Shown one piece after another: positions 1 through 14,200 of a stretch of 56,404 bases of DNA. Each line of letters opens with the position of its first letter. The stretch's first letter is position 1. Under the pieces are notes generated by a model. That model had not been told where the DNA came from and ran no database searches. It worked only from the letters and a program-made list of their open reading frames with translations. Source of the stretch: Nephromyces sp. MM_2019 (Eukaryota > Apicomplexa > Aconoidasida > Nephromycida); assembly GCA_015657535.1 (NCBI GenBank), contig JADHZB010000028.1, positions 1 through 56,404 of the forward strand, written 5' to 3'. A program made the position numbers and the translations under genes.

Positions 1-348
1 ATTGAGAATTATGTCTTTAATTTATAAAATAAAAAAATTTATACCTTATTGGATATTTTTGATTATTATATAAAAATGTATTTGTGTTTAATATTTTGTT
101 TATTCTATTGCCAATGATTAAATTATGACAAAAGGCAGCTGAAAACTCTCATTTTATTTATGATAATTTTCATATAAAATTGAGTTTATTGATATAAAGC
201 TACCGAGTTGGTAAAAATAGTTTGTTATACAAATTATAAATTATCTGAGGCCACTACAATTTTATTTTATTTTTCAATAATATATATATATAATTTTAAT
301 TTGAACTATTTATTATAATATTGTTTTTTTGATTTTTATATTCTTTAG
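1..348. other. Intronic sequence inside the midasin gene
   Basis: Stop-rich, about 80% A+T, with short TA runs near 280-292. It ends in a pyrimidine-rich stretch and the acceptor AG at 347-348. I could not identify another midasin exon here. Confidence 0.5.
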
Positions 349-3028
349 AAACTCTATTAGATGGCCATCAAGGTGAATTTCCACAAACTGATGAAGAAGA
401 AAAAAAAACAAATGATGATCAAACTACTGAACAATCTACAAAAGAATATGATAATAAAGGATATGGAATAGAAGGAAATAACAATAGGTATAACCTAGGA
501 TAATTATATGAAATAGCCTAAAATACAATTTTTTGACTCATACTTAGTTTTCCATTTATATATATATATCTATATTTATTTAAAATTTTAAAATAATTTT
601 CTATGTTTTTAACATCCTAATATATTAAATTTGCGTTATATATATATATATATATACATATATAATTTCTTTTTAACTAAACATAAAACTTAAATGAAAT
701 ATTTTTTATTTTATAGCAGTTCGATTTTAGACCCAATTGAAGATACTGAGAAAAACAAGGATAACACAGAGAATAAACAGAATGAAGAACAAAGCCATCC
801 AAATGAAATTTCAACTTCTTTACAAGCATCTAACTCAGAAAGTGACCCATTTTCACAAGGAATTTCCCCCTCACAAGTTGATAGGAAACAACCTTTACCT
901 GCACCTAACCCATTTAACTCTTCAGTTGAATCTACAGATGAATGGTTACGTCAGTTAAATACAATTGATTTGGATATACCCCAAACAGATAAACAAAATG
1001 AAAATGAATCAAATCTTGATAGTGAGTTACACGCAAAGGATGATGATAGTAAACAGGTGGGTGCTACAAAGTCAAGTTTAGATGATCTACAAGAACAAGA
1101 AATAAATACGTAAGCTTATCTTGTTTTTCATTGTTATCTAAAATTACCTAAATTATTTTCACCTAACCCAAATTAAGACCTATTGAACAAGACTCTTCAA
1201 AAATGGAAGATGAAACAAATAAACAAGATAAAAATTCTGACACAAATAAGCAGGAAATCTTGAAAAGTGGTTTGTAAATAAGAAACAAATGATCTTTTTA
1301 ACCTTTTTTTAAAAAGGATATTCTTATTATTTTAATATTTTCATTCTCAGAAATGAAGACATCATTCACACCTAAAGAAACAGATCCTGAACCTAACCAT
1401 ATACTCGATCCTAACTCAGGTACTGATGATAACTTGAATGATATTGAAATGGATTGGGACTCTGGTATGAAAATGGATGAATTTAGTGATTCATTTTCTT
1501 CTGTACAAACTGGTACACTGGAGCAAACTGAGAGCGAAGAAGCATCTAAGAATCTTGCCTCATTGCTTGAAAAGGCTCTTTCTCTCAATACATCAAACGA
1601 ATATATTGAAAAATTGAACAATACAGGTTTAACCCAAAATTTTAATTTTCAAAAACTTATCACACCCTATCACATCTCTTTCTTTAATGTTTATTGGTCC
1701 AGAAAAGTGGAACGAAGCTTACCCAAATATCTTGTCACTTTCAAGCCATCTATGCGAACAATTAAGGTGATTATAGAAAAAAAATTAATACCTAATTTCT
1801 TTTCTGTTTAAAATAAGACACTTGCATAATCTCTAATAAATCCTTTTGTTTTTCAGAATAATCTTAGAGCCCACAAAAAGGGGTAAACTACAAGGTGATT
1901 ATAAAACTGGGAAACGTATTTCGATGCGTAAGGTCATCTACTTTATAGCTTCACATTTCCGAAGAGATAAGATTTGGCTGAGAAGAACTAAACCTAGTAA
2001 AAGAACTTATCAAATCCTTATTGCTTTGGATAACAGTAAAAGCATGGCTGATAGTGGAGCTGGCCCAATGGCCCTTCTTTCTGTATGCACAATCTGCCAG
2101 GTTTGTCTACTCTTTCAAAACTTAAATTATGGATATATTGGCATTATATTTCACAAATTTTTTTAGGCATTCCAACAACTTGAAGTAGGAGAATTCGGAA
2201 TTTGTGAATTTGGAGGGTAACTAAAAATCGTGATTAATAGTAAATGCATAATTTTATATAGAATTTGTAATCTGATTTTTCAGACCAGAACCCAAATCTA
2301 TATTACCCCTGGGACAACAATTTACCGAAAGAGAAGCAACCCATTTATTTGAACGTTTTAACTTCAACCAAGAAACACATGATTCTCATGACATTAGTTT
2401 ACCAAACATGCTTGAACTTGGAATAGAACTTCTAGAACAAGCCGGCAGTTCCAATGATGGTAAATTCTTTGATTAAATTATTTTTATTTTCAAAATTAAT
2501 TATGAAACCCCTTTCATCTTTCAGGTGGTATTTGTTACAATCAACTTATGGTGATTGTAACTGATGGAAAATTTAACAAAGCAAAAGTTGCACCCTGGGC
2601 CCATAAAGCAATCTCTCAAAACAAGATTCCAATTTTGATTATAATTGACTCTGTCATTGCAAGTGACGAAAAAACCAAACAAAAGTCTGAACCTAAGCAT
2701 CAGAAGCGAGGGTCTATTTATGAGATGAAAGAAGTGTTCCTCAATAGTAAGATAAATTTAAGCAAAAAAATAAAGAATATTTCATTTATAATCTAATACC
2801 TATTTTTTCAGATGGAAAAGTCCAAATTGAACCATTTCTTAATAATTTTCCATTCCCATATTATGCTATTGTTGACAATCTTAGCAAATTACCTTCAATA
2901 TTAACTGATATCATTAGGTAATAATTTATGAAAAATGCCATAATAAACAAATATATTATTCTTCCTAATTATACACATTTAATCAAATCTTCAGGCAATG
3001 GATTGAGTTAGCATCCTCTCAAAAATAA
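349..3028 (+). CDS. MDN1: Midasin (MDN1/Rea1), C-terminal part with MIDAS/VWA domain; 5' end outside window
   Basis: Exons read as 349-487, 717-1109, 1178-1269, 1351-1626, 1703-1766, 1857-2100, 2167-2216, 2284-2459, 2525-2746, 2812-2917 and 2995-3028 (TAA); all joins keep frame and give about 598 codons. The first four exons are a Glu/Asp/Asn/Ser-rich linker, as in the acidic D/E-rich region of midasin. The rest is the MIDAS domain: LCEQLR, the stretch KIWLRRTKPSKR, the metal site DNSKS (D-x-S-x-S) near 2030, then GICEFG and MVIVTDG. Midasin is the giant dynein-like AAA+ ATPase of the nucleolus and nucleus. Its MIDAS domain grips Ytm1/WDR12 and Rsa4/NLE1 and removes them from pre-60S particles. 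The AAA+ ring exons must lie left of position 349. Assignment is firm; the exact edges of the acidic exons are less so. Confidence 0.93.
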
Positions 3029-3540
3029 TGCTATTTTTTAAATGTTTCAGATTAGCTACGCTTATAGTTTTATGAAAAAATTTTATTCTCTAGTGAAAAG
3101 TAAAAATGATTGACTCAAGACCAGTCTCGTTAATAAAACTTAGAGTAAACCTCTTGAGATACATTTTTTTAAATTTTATTTATTAAACTAATCGAATTAA
3201 ATTTGAGAATATGAAGGACTTATCTTCCTATAAAAGACAAACTCATAACATAAGAGAATACAAAGTTGAGTTTTATTCAGATCGTGAAACAGTTGATCAA
3301 GCTCAAGTTTTTTGAGTAATTATTAGTCTTAAAAATTTAGCCTTTTAACTAGGTATTAGCTCAAAGCTATTATTATTCAACTTAAAGGAAGTTATATTTA
3401 ACCATCTACTCAAAGTCATAAGCAGTTTAAATTAAACTAATATGTAGCTACACCTTTAAATCTATCTGTTGAAATAAAAATAAAATATATAAATTATAAT
3501 ATTTTTTATTTAATTCTGTTATATATGCTCCAAATTAAAA
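3029..3540. other. Intergenic spacer with one 34-codon ORF
   Basis: About 510 nt between the midasin stop and the next start. It holds a 34-codon ATG ORF near 3211-3315 (starts MKDLSSYKRQ). It could be chance, because I see no splice partner and no family resemblance. Nothing else recognisable. Confidence 0.4.
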
Positions 3541-5246
3541 ATGACAAGTCTTCTTATAAGGCAGCCTTTGTCAAAGCAGGTAATTTATATTCATAATATT
3601 CACTTTATAGGTTTCAATAGCTTTTTAGGTATTACTGCTCCGAGCACAAAAGCTTATAAATAAGAAGAAGGGAGTCTCTCAAATAAATAAGATCAAGAAT
3701 AAAAGTTCTCCATCTCTTGTGAGGCAAATTAAAATTTTCTTTTTATCCGAGACTTTACTTTTAACTTTTAGTCAGAATCCGTAGCAGTTTTGGAACAGCA
3801 ACTTGAAAGACAGTCAATATACAATGAAGTCATAGATTTAGAAGTTGTAAAACCAGACCCAAAAGACTTAGAACAAGACGTCTGTTGCTCACAAAACCTT
3901 ACCGACACTAATATCCCAAAAACTGAACTAAACTTGGACAAGTATAAAGATCAAACAGAAAATATTTTACATAATACATCTTCAGTATTAACTGTAAGTA
4001 AATTACAATAAACAAAAGGCACATTATTCGAAATATTCCAGACATGCCTGTCGAATTTAGATCTCCCAATTTTAAAAGCTTGCAAGGATTTAAAGTATTC
4101 AAAGTTACAAGAGATCTCTAAAGGTTTAAAAAGTTATTTTTCCAAAATTAAGTAAACCATCTCATAAAACAGGATTTGAGTTTCTCAAATCAAATGAGCT
4201 TGACCCATCGGTCCCACAAAGTATTTCATCATTTTTCAAAGAATGTCTAGAAATGTGTCATAATCCAATAATTTTATCGTGGAATGAAGCAACTAAAAAA
4301 GTGACAAGCGGCTTGATACCAGATGAAATAAAAACTCAAGTTCAACAAATTTGTGGTAAATGAAAACGAATCGACAGAAAAAGTACATAGACATTATGCA
4401 TAACAGTTAAAGTGAAAGAGAATAACCATTACCAATCTTCACTTCATGAAAATATAAAATTGATTATCCAAGCTATCTTGGGCTTCGAGATTGACTGTAA
4501 GAATAATAATCGATAGTTTTAGAAATAAATTAATTTGTTTCAAAGTTATGAAATGCAGCAGTTGGTTTACAAGGCCAGCACTCATAGAGCTCTTAAGCAT
4601 ATTTATTAATCCCATGACAACACTGGATATTTCACTACCAATTTTTGGTAATTTTTATAAACAAATTTTATAGTGGCTAAAAAACATCCTACAAAGTAAT
4701 ACAGGAAATAAAAGAAGAATGCCTTAGCACTCAGGTTTCATTTTTAGAAAGCAACGACAACATCTTTATACTCCTTCAAATTCTCCAAAAAACTATTGTA
4801 TCAATACATGAGTTTTGTGATGATGTAAGCAAAAACTTATTAATGCGAAAATAATTTTTATCTATAAATTTTAAACTCTAAAGTCCGAAATTAAGTACCC
4901 AATGGAAGAAATCGATATAATAATATCTAATTTGGTAATAAATAAAGACTATTTAGTGATTGTTTGAATTTTATATATTTTGATAGCAATATACTTCTGT
5001 AAATCAGTTTCCTTGGCTGATTAGATCAAGAATAGCTAACATTGAGGTATATTAATACAAATTTACACGAATACTTTATCACATTTTGCAAATTTTTAGT
5101 CTTTACATCATCAATTTGGGCAAAATGTCAGCTCACATATTATCAAGGGTAAATTAAACACACAGATTGATCAGTCAGAATCTGCAGTAAAGTTTAACAA
5201 TTTACGTTTTCAATTACCATTGTCGATGAGAAATTTGAAATTTTAA
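3541..5246 (+). CDS. Uncharacterised 376-aa protein, 12 exons
   Basis: Exons: 3541-3579, 3629-3718, 3772-3993, 4042-4123, 4173-4355, 4407-4496, 4579-4647, 4697-4824, 4884-4934, 4987-5046, 5100-5148, 5179-5246 (TAA). They join in frame from the ATG at 3541, total 1131 nt, with introns of 30-82 nt. The N-terminus is basic and hydrophobic (MTSLLIRQPLSKQ, then LLLRAQKL and many Lys), which could be a mitochondrial presequence. A Glu/Asp-rich linker follows, then a mainly helical-looking C-terminal two-thirds with segments such as IKLIIQAILGFEID and IELLSIFINPM. I recognise no family. The last acceptor is ambiguous: 5178 gives a 30-nt intron, or the AG nine bases downstream gives 39 nt, both in frame. 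Most of the gene is invisible to a simple ORF scan because exons are so short. Confidence 0.72.
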
Positions 5247-5924
5247 TGAAAATTCCAAGTTTAAATGATGTTTTTGTTATAATTTTTTTAAATTAAAACT
5301 AACAAAATATATTTTATAATTAGCTTATACATTTCACTTAAACTATGGGTTAGTGAAAAGTCAAGTAAACTAAATATTTTAACACATTTTCGGTGTGACC
5401 TATAGAAAAAACATGAAAAAACAAAAAACATTGTAATTTTTAAATCAAAACTCTTAATTTCTAAAAGTTAAAAACATTAAGGGGCTATGAAAATTAATCA
5501 GCTTCTTGAGCATACTTCGATTTTAAGCGGACAACTGCTAGTAACAACTTTTCAGAGTAATTTAGCAACTATCATATAGCTAATAGAATTTTTAAAGCGT
5601 TTAGATATATTGCATGACTTGTACTTCTTGATAGATAGTTTGCCATCTAAATGTCTAACTAGACATGGGTAATTTTGGTTGATAACAAAGGGTTCTATTG
5701 TATAGATATATCTCTCTAATGTTTATTTATCCTCCAAATTGAATCATGCTTTAGTATGTAATCACACACAGCATTGTTCATCCATAGTTGTTCAAACTTT
5801 GCTAATTCAAATTTTGACTTCTTTAACCTGTAATTTGAATTACTACTATGCTTTAACTTTGGAATACAAAAAGTTTTAATTTAAATTTTTTACCCTTTAA
5901 CTAAAATTTGATCTTAATAAGCAA
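5247..5924. other. Intergenic spacer and adenosine kinase upstream region
   Basis: AT-rich, stop-dense in all frames. It must contain the 3' end of the upstream gene and the promoter/5' UTR of adenosine kinase, but I see no distinct motif. Confidence 0.4.
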
Positions 5925-7288
5925 ATGAGCGCCAACGAGCATAGCAAAAAACCTTTACAGGTTATGGGATTTGGTAACCCTCTTTTGGACTTGGTCACCG
6001 AGGCTCCCACTTCGCTAATTGAAAAATACAATCTCGAACTAAACAACATGTACCTAGCGGAACCTTATCAAATTCCCATCTATGAAGAAATTCAAAATAA
6101 TCATCATTTCAAATATGTACCCGGCGGAGCCACCCTTAACTCTATGAGATTTCTACAGGCCCTCACTAATAAGGTTTGTTTGTTTATACAACATTTAGTC
6201 TGATAATTTTCTATTTACATGAAATCCAATTCTATTGGCCTAAATAACCACAAACCCTCTTTATTAGAATCAATGTGTAATGTTCACTGGCTGTGTTGGT
6301 AACGATAAAGAAGGTGAAAAAATGGCCAATCTATTAAGAGAAGAAGGTATGGCTTCATACTTCCAAGTCAATGAAACTACCCCAACGGGTATTTGTGCTG
6401 TTCTCGTCAACAATAATGACCGCGCTTTGTGTACAAATCTTGGTGCTTCTGGGAAATTTAGCTTCGATTACTATCAAGAAAATATAAGAAAACTTCTCCC
6501 ACAAGTTGATGTTTGTTTCTCTGCAGCATATTTCATGTCATCATGCTTTGAGGTATAATCTACAAAGAACTTTATACTTCATATGTTATACTTTTTTACT
6601 GCTTTTGAAACAAACTCACTAATTTATCGTATTCGCAGGCAATGTTTGACATGAGCAAGTATTGTGCTGAAAATAACAAAATATATTCATTTGGTTTAGC
6701 TGCCCCATTTATGATAGATATCTTTTCTAAACAGATGATGGAGGTATGCATTATTTATGAATGTTATTTGACTATCTTATTCAATCTCTAAGCTTCATTA
6801 AACTCCCTATAACAATTTTTCTGATTTCATTTTTTACGTAGCTTATGGAATTCACTGATATATTATTTGGCAATAAAAGTGAGATTGAAACATTAAAGAA
6901 GGCCACAAATTTCGATTCTGAAAGTACTGAAGAATTTATGACCTACCTTGTCAACTTACCAAAAGCTAATTCGAAAAGAAATAGAATGATCATTGCCACC
7001 CAAAGTGAAAATCCTGTCTTAGTCGCTACAAAAGATGATTCTACAGGGGAAGTTATGATTAGCCACTACCACGTCAACAAAGTTCCTAAGGAGAAAATCG
7101 TTGACGTGAATGGTAGTGGAGATGCTTTTGTCGGTGGATTTCTATATGGGATATCTAATCATAAAAGTTTAGATGAATGTGTATATTACGCTATCGAAGC
7201 AGCAACACATGTTCTCCAAAAAGTTGGATCTGCTTTCTCAGTTGAAGAACTTTCTCAAATCCCTACATTTCCAGGTTCTAAACATTAA
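5925..7288 (+). CDS. ADK: Adenosine kinase (PfkB/ribokinase family)
   Basis: Exons 5925-6173, 6268-6552, 6639-6743 and 6842-7288 join in frame into 361 aa, close to the usual 345-365 aa. The enzyme transfers phosphate from ATP to adenosine to give AMP, a main purine salvage step. The N-terminus holds the substrate-site signature (GFGNPLLD, then PGGATLNSMR) and TGCVGNDKEGEKM. The C-terminus holds the PfkB second signature VDVNGSGDAFVGGF near 7106-7142, with the catalytic Asp in GDAF. The usual anion-hole sequence is GAGD; here it is GSGD, a conservative Ala-to-Ser change. Parasitic alveolates commonly depend on purine salvage, so the gene fits the inferred organism. Start choice: first ATG, immediately before conserved sequence. 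Confidence 0.95.
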
Positions 7289-8297
7289 CCTCTATTTTTA
7301 ATGAATATAAGCATTACACAGACAAAGCCTTGAAAACTCTAAACAATTTAAATTCAATAGCTTGGAAATCACTTACGTAACAGCTGTTTTTCAGAGATTA
7401 TCCAACTAATTTTTATAAGCAACTCCACCACATCTTATAAATTTCTATACATAAAACAGCCATCGTTTCATATATATAGATGACCATATGATTAACCATT
7501 AATGTGAATAATCAATTGCATATACAAGCCTTCTTATTAGATTTTTTTGCTCTCAGCAGCTAAGACACACTCTCAAATGAACTACTATAAACCTTACCAA
7601 TCTCTAACTTTTTCTAATTGATAAAATACAATTTATTAGCTTGTTAAATTTATGAAGTTTGACTAAAACAGACATAATCTAAATTATTCTTTAGCTTAAT
7701 TTACCTTTAATTATTGTTAAGATAATCCTACTAAATTGACTAAAATAAGCTTGACTACATTTCGCATACATTGTATTTGATAAGTCTTATTAAATATGAT
7801 CTGTTTAATGAGACTAATATATTGTACTAATACATACTTATGCCTATGTATTTGGTACTTGAGGTTACTATATTTAGAAAGGAAAATTTGAACCTAGTAA
7901 TATAAACTATGATCCTAATCTGATAGTTTAATAAGCCTGTAAAAATTTCTTTTAACATTAAAAGATGTCATTTGAATAGTAAGGCTACAGTGACTACACT
8001 TAAGTAGTTCTAGATATTTGATAAATAATACCTAGGGTATCATCATCATCCTACTAACCATGAATGATAAAGAAACTCCATGTAGTGGATTTATGTAGTA
8101 ATCTTAAGTATGCTTCTATCTTAATTATTAACTTTCACTCCAGAATGATTATTCAGTAAGAGTAATATCATTTGAAACCTTATCTAAAATTTTGCAATGA
8201 TGAAGCTAAGCACTTCTAAACCTAGATTTCTTTACGAAAATCATTTACTATAGAGCAGTAACAACACCAAGATCACTTTGTCAAAATATTTTCAACC
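7289..8297. other. Intergenic spacer, about 1 kb
   Basis: Stop-dense on both strands with no ORF supported by splice signals. I see no RNA gene or repeat of note. Confidence 0.4.
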
Positions 8298-11200
8298 ATG
8301 AAGAATCAAATGAGTCGCTCAAAAGCGAAAAAATTGAAGCAGCTTGAAGTAAGTTAAAGTAATTTACGTACACTACAACAGTTTGCTCATAAAAAGTCTA
8401 TTCAATATTGTAACAATAACTTCCTCCAAGAATCAAGAGCACATTACGCTGAGAATGCTGTGATTATTGCCTTAGTTTTGCTACCTGATTTAATCAAATT
8501 TCATCAGCTTTTAATATTAAATGCTTAAACATTTACAGAAAAAAAAGGAGTCTGGAGAGATACGAAGCTCTGTTTTGGAAGAACTGAAGAAATATTCCTT
8601 GAACAAAGGTATTTGTAACACCCTTCTCCCTTCATACATATTAGCAGCTACGATTTACAACACACTTTAAGCGTTTTGGTATCAAATTTTGACCTATAAA
8701 ATCATGAATCTAACCAATTTTTCATGTTTTTAGTTAAGTAGCTCATATTTAATCTCTACTCTTTAAGCTTTTTGAAACTTTATAAATGTAAATTAAATAC
8801 GCATACAGATCAAGCTTCTCTGATGCAACCAACATCCACTAGTAACATTAACAAAAGGAAACAAATTGAATTAGCAAATAAGCGTCAAGCCTTTGGCCTC
8901 GATTTACTCCCCAACCAATTACTAATTGAAGAGAAATTGCATCGCAAGTAATTACCAAATTTATTTCACAGCATAAAAAAAATTGAAAATCGTAGCTTTT
9001 AATAGCTAATTTTCAAGTCCCTAATATTTTAATAACTTTTTGGGTGCTTTATATTCCCAAAATCATTTCCCCATATATTACAACACAGATATGCAAGTTT
9101 TAGTGAGATTATTATACCTATTTTCTTATTTTAAAACACAGAAAATTGAAAAAAGATCAAAAACTAAAGCATTATAATTCAATACCTGATGAGCTTATTT
9201 ATAAAACAGAGACACAGACTGAGCAAAATGAACTTTTTCCACAATCAAAGGCAGATGAAGATGCTGATTGTTTTGAAGTGGAAATCCCTACACCTCTGCA
9301 ACTCTATGATTCCATTAAAGGCTCTATTAAAAAAAATAAAATTGATTTGGATAATTCATCTAGCCAGTCGAAAAAGAAGAGCCAGCATAATAACTTCAAA
9401 TATTCATCTATAAACATTGAAAGAAATAAAATTATTCAACAGCAGAGAATGAAACTGCCCGCCTTAATGGTCGAACACGAGATTATTGAAGCAGCTCTTC
9501 ACAACAATGTTGTAATCATAAGTGGAGATACGGGTAGTGGAAAATCTACTCAGGTTAATCTTTTTCTGTAATAAAAGAGCCTTTGAAAAAAAATCTCATT
9601 TGATTTTTATTTCAATCATTGAGATCAAATATTCACATTGAATCATCTTATTCACCCCATCATCAGGTACCCCAATTCCTTTACGAAGCAGGATTCACAA
9701 CCCCTGATTGTAAGATAGCTGTGACACAACCAAGGAGAGTAGCTGCTATTTCAGTCAGCAAGCGCGTAGGAATAGAACTAAATAACTCAAAACTAGTAGG
9801 ATACCAGGTAATGAAGCTTCGACGAACCACTATAGTTTAGCTTATAATTTTAAGAGGCCATTCTCATTACTTTAGGTAAGATATGATCGGTCCTTTCAAG
9901 CAAACTCATGCTCAATAAAGTTTATGACTGATGGAATTTTAATGAAAGAAATTCAGAATGACTTTCTATGCAAGTAATTTGAATTTTATTGAATCCATAA
10001 AATATTAAATTGATTACTTCAATTATAACGTTATGTTGTGGTCTTATAATTAAATTTGAAAACATTGCCATAAAGAAAAGAAATACTTCAGTATAATTAT
10101 ATATCTAATACATTTTTCATTACAGAAAGTATAGCACTATTGTTATTGACGAGGCTCATGAAAGATCAGTCAATTGTGATATCTTAATTGGCCTCTTATC
10201 GAGAGTAGTTACAGCTCGTCAAGAAAAATATGATTCCGGTGAATTAGCCATTCCTCCTCTCAAGTAAAATTTTCTCATTGAAAACTATTCAAGGAGTTGT
10301 TTCGAACATATAAAATCCTTTATTCAGGCTTCTAATTATGTCTGCAACTTTGAGGCACACGGATTTCACTGAAAATAACAATCTCTTCCCTGATCCACCA
10401 CCTATAATAAATATAGAGAGTAAAACTCATCCTATAACTATTCATTTTGAAAGAACCACTGAAGAAAACTACATAACAGCTGCCAAACATAAGATTATGC
10501 AGATACATAGGTTTGCTTATCAATCATTAACAAGTCTTCAGAGATAATAAATTTTTATAATTATATCAGGAAGTTACCTGCAGGCTCTATTCTTGCTTTT
10601 GTTTCTGGAAAACGTGAAGTATACGAACTCTCCAATGCACTAAAATCAATTAATACTGCCAATAAATTTACACAAGGTTATCTGCACACCCTATTGCTTT
10701 CAAATGCTTTAGCTTGTATGCTTAAATTGGGCTAAAAAAATTCTATTAATTGACTGTAAATTTCAACTCTCATGAATTCCTTATAGGTGAAACAAAAACA
10801 AGTGAACAATCGGACTCAGGAGACTCGGAGGAAGATGAGAATTACCAAGATCAATTACCTGAAGTTTTACCCCATGAAATCACAGTATGCTACTCAGTTT
10901 AAGGAGAATATCTTCCTTTAAAAAAAAATTATATTTAATATATCTCATTTGCACTTTTAGCCAAATATTTCCTCATCATCTACTGAAATTAATAATGAAG
11001 AAACTTCTCAGCAATCAAATTATCACGAGGAAACTGGGAATAATGCTACAGAAACAGAAAATCCGGCTGGTACAATTTATAACATTTTTCATTTTGCAAT
11101 TATCTACACTGATTTTTCCATATAATTCACTTCCAACCTTTAATTATTTCTAAAAGCTGAACTCGAATTATATTTTATTAATTAATTACCTAGATTTTGA

Positions 11201-14200
11201 ATTAAATGACGAGACCAATGATGAGGAGTATCCACTATGGAAGGAGAAATTAGCATCAACAAAATGGCAAGGTAGTGATGCGAGTGGACAACTTTCAGTA
11301 ATACCACTCCATGCCTCATTATCAGCAGCTGAACAAGTAATTAAAACTACATTTCCAAATCTGGATACCTACATTCTACAAATACACATTTATTATTTTT
11401 AGATGATGGTTTTCAGGGAACCAAGTCCTCTTGAAAGATTAGTTGTCATTTCTACCAACGTTGCAGAAACTTCTATTACTATCCCCAATATTAGGTACAT
11501 TTCTCACTTATAAAATCTTATAATATATACTTTAATAGAAAGACATATTTTATGATTTACTGAAATCATACCAAGCCTAACCCAAAATGATTTAATATCT
11601 TAAAATTATATATACAATTATATTCAAGAACCTTTGTTAGAAATTAGCCCTCTAAATAATGATCAAGTATATTCAACCAACTTCTATAAATTTTCAGGTA
11701 CATTGTAGACACTGGCAAAGAAAAAAAAAGGCATTATCTCGAATCTTCTGGAATATCTTATTTTAAGATTCAATGGATATCTAAGGCATCATCTGATCAA
11801 AGGGCAGGCCGTTGTGGACGGGTTGGACCTGGCCATTGTTACCGCCTATACTCGAGTGCCATATATGAAAATTATTTCCCCATTTTCCCTCCTGTTAGTA
11901 TCTTGATGACACCACTTGAGTCCACACTCTTATTTATTTCTTCACTAGGTTTGTCAATACCCTATGTGAAAATCTACTTTTCTTAGACAGAATAAGAAAT
12001 CACTCAATTTGTACAAGTACCACATATCTTTAAGCCACATACTTATTTGAATTTAAAGTAAAATACTTCATTGAGATTTTAGTTTTAAATATATACTAAT
12101 TTACAATTAATAGGGATTTCTCAAATAGCTCGATTCCCATTTCCCACCAAGCCAAATATACATTCAATGAAAGCTGCAGCAGAAATATTATATAATTTGG
12201 GAGCAATAAAGCCATTTAAACATACACAAGCCTATTTTTCATTTGATTCTCTTACTGTCTGTACCCGCCTTGGTAAAAATCTAGCGAATATCCCAATCCT
12301 CCCAAGATATGCAAAAATTCTATTAACAGCCGCTGCTAGGTATAGAAAGTTTAAATCAACTTAGACCTAAAGACTCAATTTACTAACAAAAAATTCATTG
12401 AAGTTTATAAGATAAATGATTTCTACTATAATTGAATTAAATTATCTTACACTTTGAATTGTGTTTATCTATTCCATGGCTCCAATAAATAATTTGAAAT
12501 TCATTTCAATATTTTTTTCTGCTATAATCCAGGAGTCAGATTTACATAACACATCACAATTATTTATGATTTTATTACCTTTAGGTCTCAGGGTAAACAT
12601 GAATCTCTACTCCAATTAACTTCAATTTTAATAAGCTATTTGACAATTGGCAACATTTACAACGAGCTTGATAATAATAAGGCTGAGCAATTTAAAGAAA
12701 AAGTTAGCATTTTATTTTTCATTAAAATCTCTTATTTTATCGCATTTCTTACCTAAAATATCAGCTAAATGTAGACAAGAGTCAATTCCAAAGTGACCTG
12801 GACTATTTTCTCTGGGTATTCCGACACTATATACAATCGAAAAACAAGTTAGTTTTAAAAAGCAAAATCCTTAGTATTTTATATTATAAATCTGCTTAGC
12901 ATTAATACATTGTAATTATCTAGACTAAACTTAAGAGATTAAAATTATAATGTTCAAAAATTATAAGGAAACTCACATACCTGATAATATGTGCATAACT
13001 GAAACCTCGATATGCTTTCAGGAATAAATTTTGCCATGAAAATAAATTAAACGCTAAAAGTTTAGAAGAAGTTGTCTCCCTTTCTAATCAAATCTATCGT
13101 TTAATATCTCATAAGCTAAAGTAAATAATTTTGGAAAAATTTGTTTAAATATGTTTTAAGTTTCTTATTTTTAAAGTTATCACAGCTTGAAAAGTCCTAC
13201 TACCACAAGTCTTCCAAGTCTTGAGGAGGTACATTGATAAAAACAAACATCATAGGCACTTATCTACAACATCTATATATGTTTTCAATTATACCTCTTA
13301 ATTCTATTAGAAAATATTTCTTCACGATTGCCTTTTGGAAGGTCTAGTCGATAGAATTGCAATTCGTGCTGAAAATATACAAAAGGATCAAGACACACCC
13401 TACGACGCCTACATTAGCCCCGAATTACCCTCTGGAAAATTTTGCTATATTCACCCTCGATCAATATTGAAATATAAAAAGTATTATTAAACAAGCTTTT
13501 ACTATAACTATAGTTACTAACCAGCACAATTTTACATACATTTATAATTCAGGCCTCTCCCCCAACTCCTGGTTTATAGCCACATAATCAAGACAAACAA
13601 AAATTATATTCAAGAATGCTTTGCAATTGATTCATTCACTTTGGCTAAGGTTGATAGCCCCTTAATTGAAAAGGGCAAGTTTCTCACTATTCCAATTCCA
13701 ATGTACGTTGAAATATATTTTCTTTTATGTTTACATCTTCAAAGAAAAAAATATTTTAAATTATTTAATTGCTTTAGGTACCTTGCTAATTCTGATAGTA
13801 TAGTTGGCTTTGTTAGCCCTTTGTATAGGCCTTTAGAGTATCAACTCCCAACAATTGAGACTCAAATTCCTAAGACAAATAATTTTGGCTACAAAATTTT
13901 TGCTAAGGCTTTGGTTGAGGGTTCAGTTTTCCCAATTTTAAAAGAATACTCAGAATTTATGATTTCGGATCCTTCCACTTTCCTGATCAAGCCAAGTATT
14001 CAGCAAAATAAGCTTATAAAAGCTCTGCAATCGAAGCAATCCTGCTCAAAGTAAATTATTTATTACCTCATGCATAATATTTTATCATCAGCTTTACCAA
14101 TATCTATAGGATTCAACTTTTGAAGACTTGGAATAATGATAAAAATTTCCTACTCCAAGAATATGTACAATTATTGGAAAAAGCAAGCTATGACAAACTC

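Noticed and set aside
1298..1621. 107-codon minus-strand ORF over midasin
   Set aside because: Antisense shadow of the Glu/Asp/Ser-rich midasin linker, which reads as Ser/Phe-rich on the other strand.
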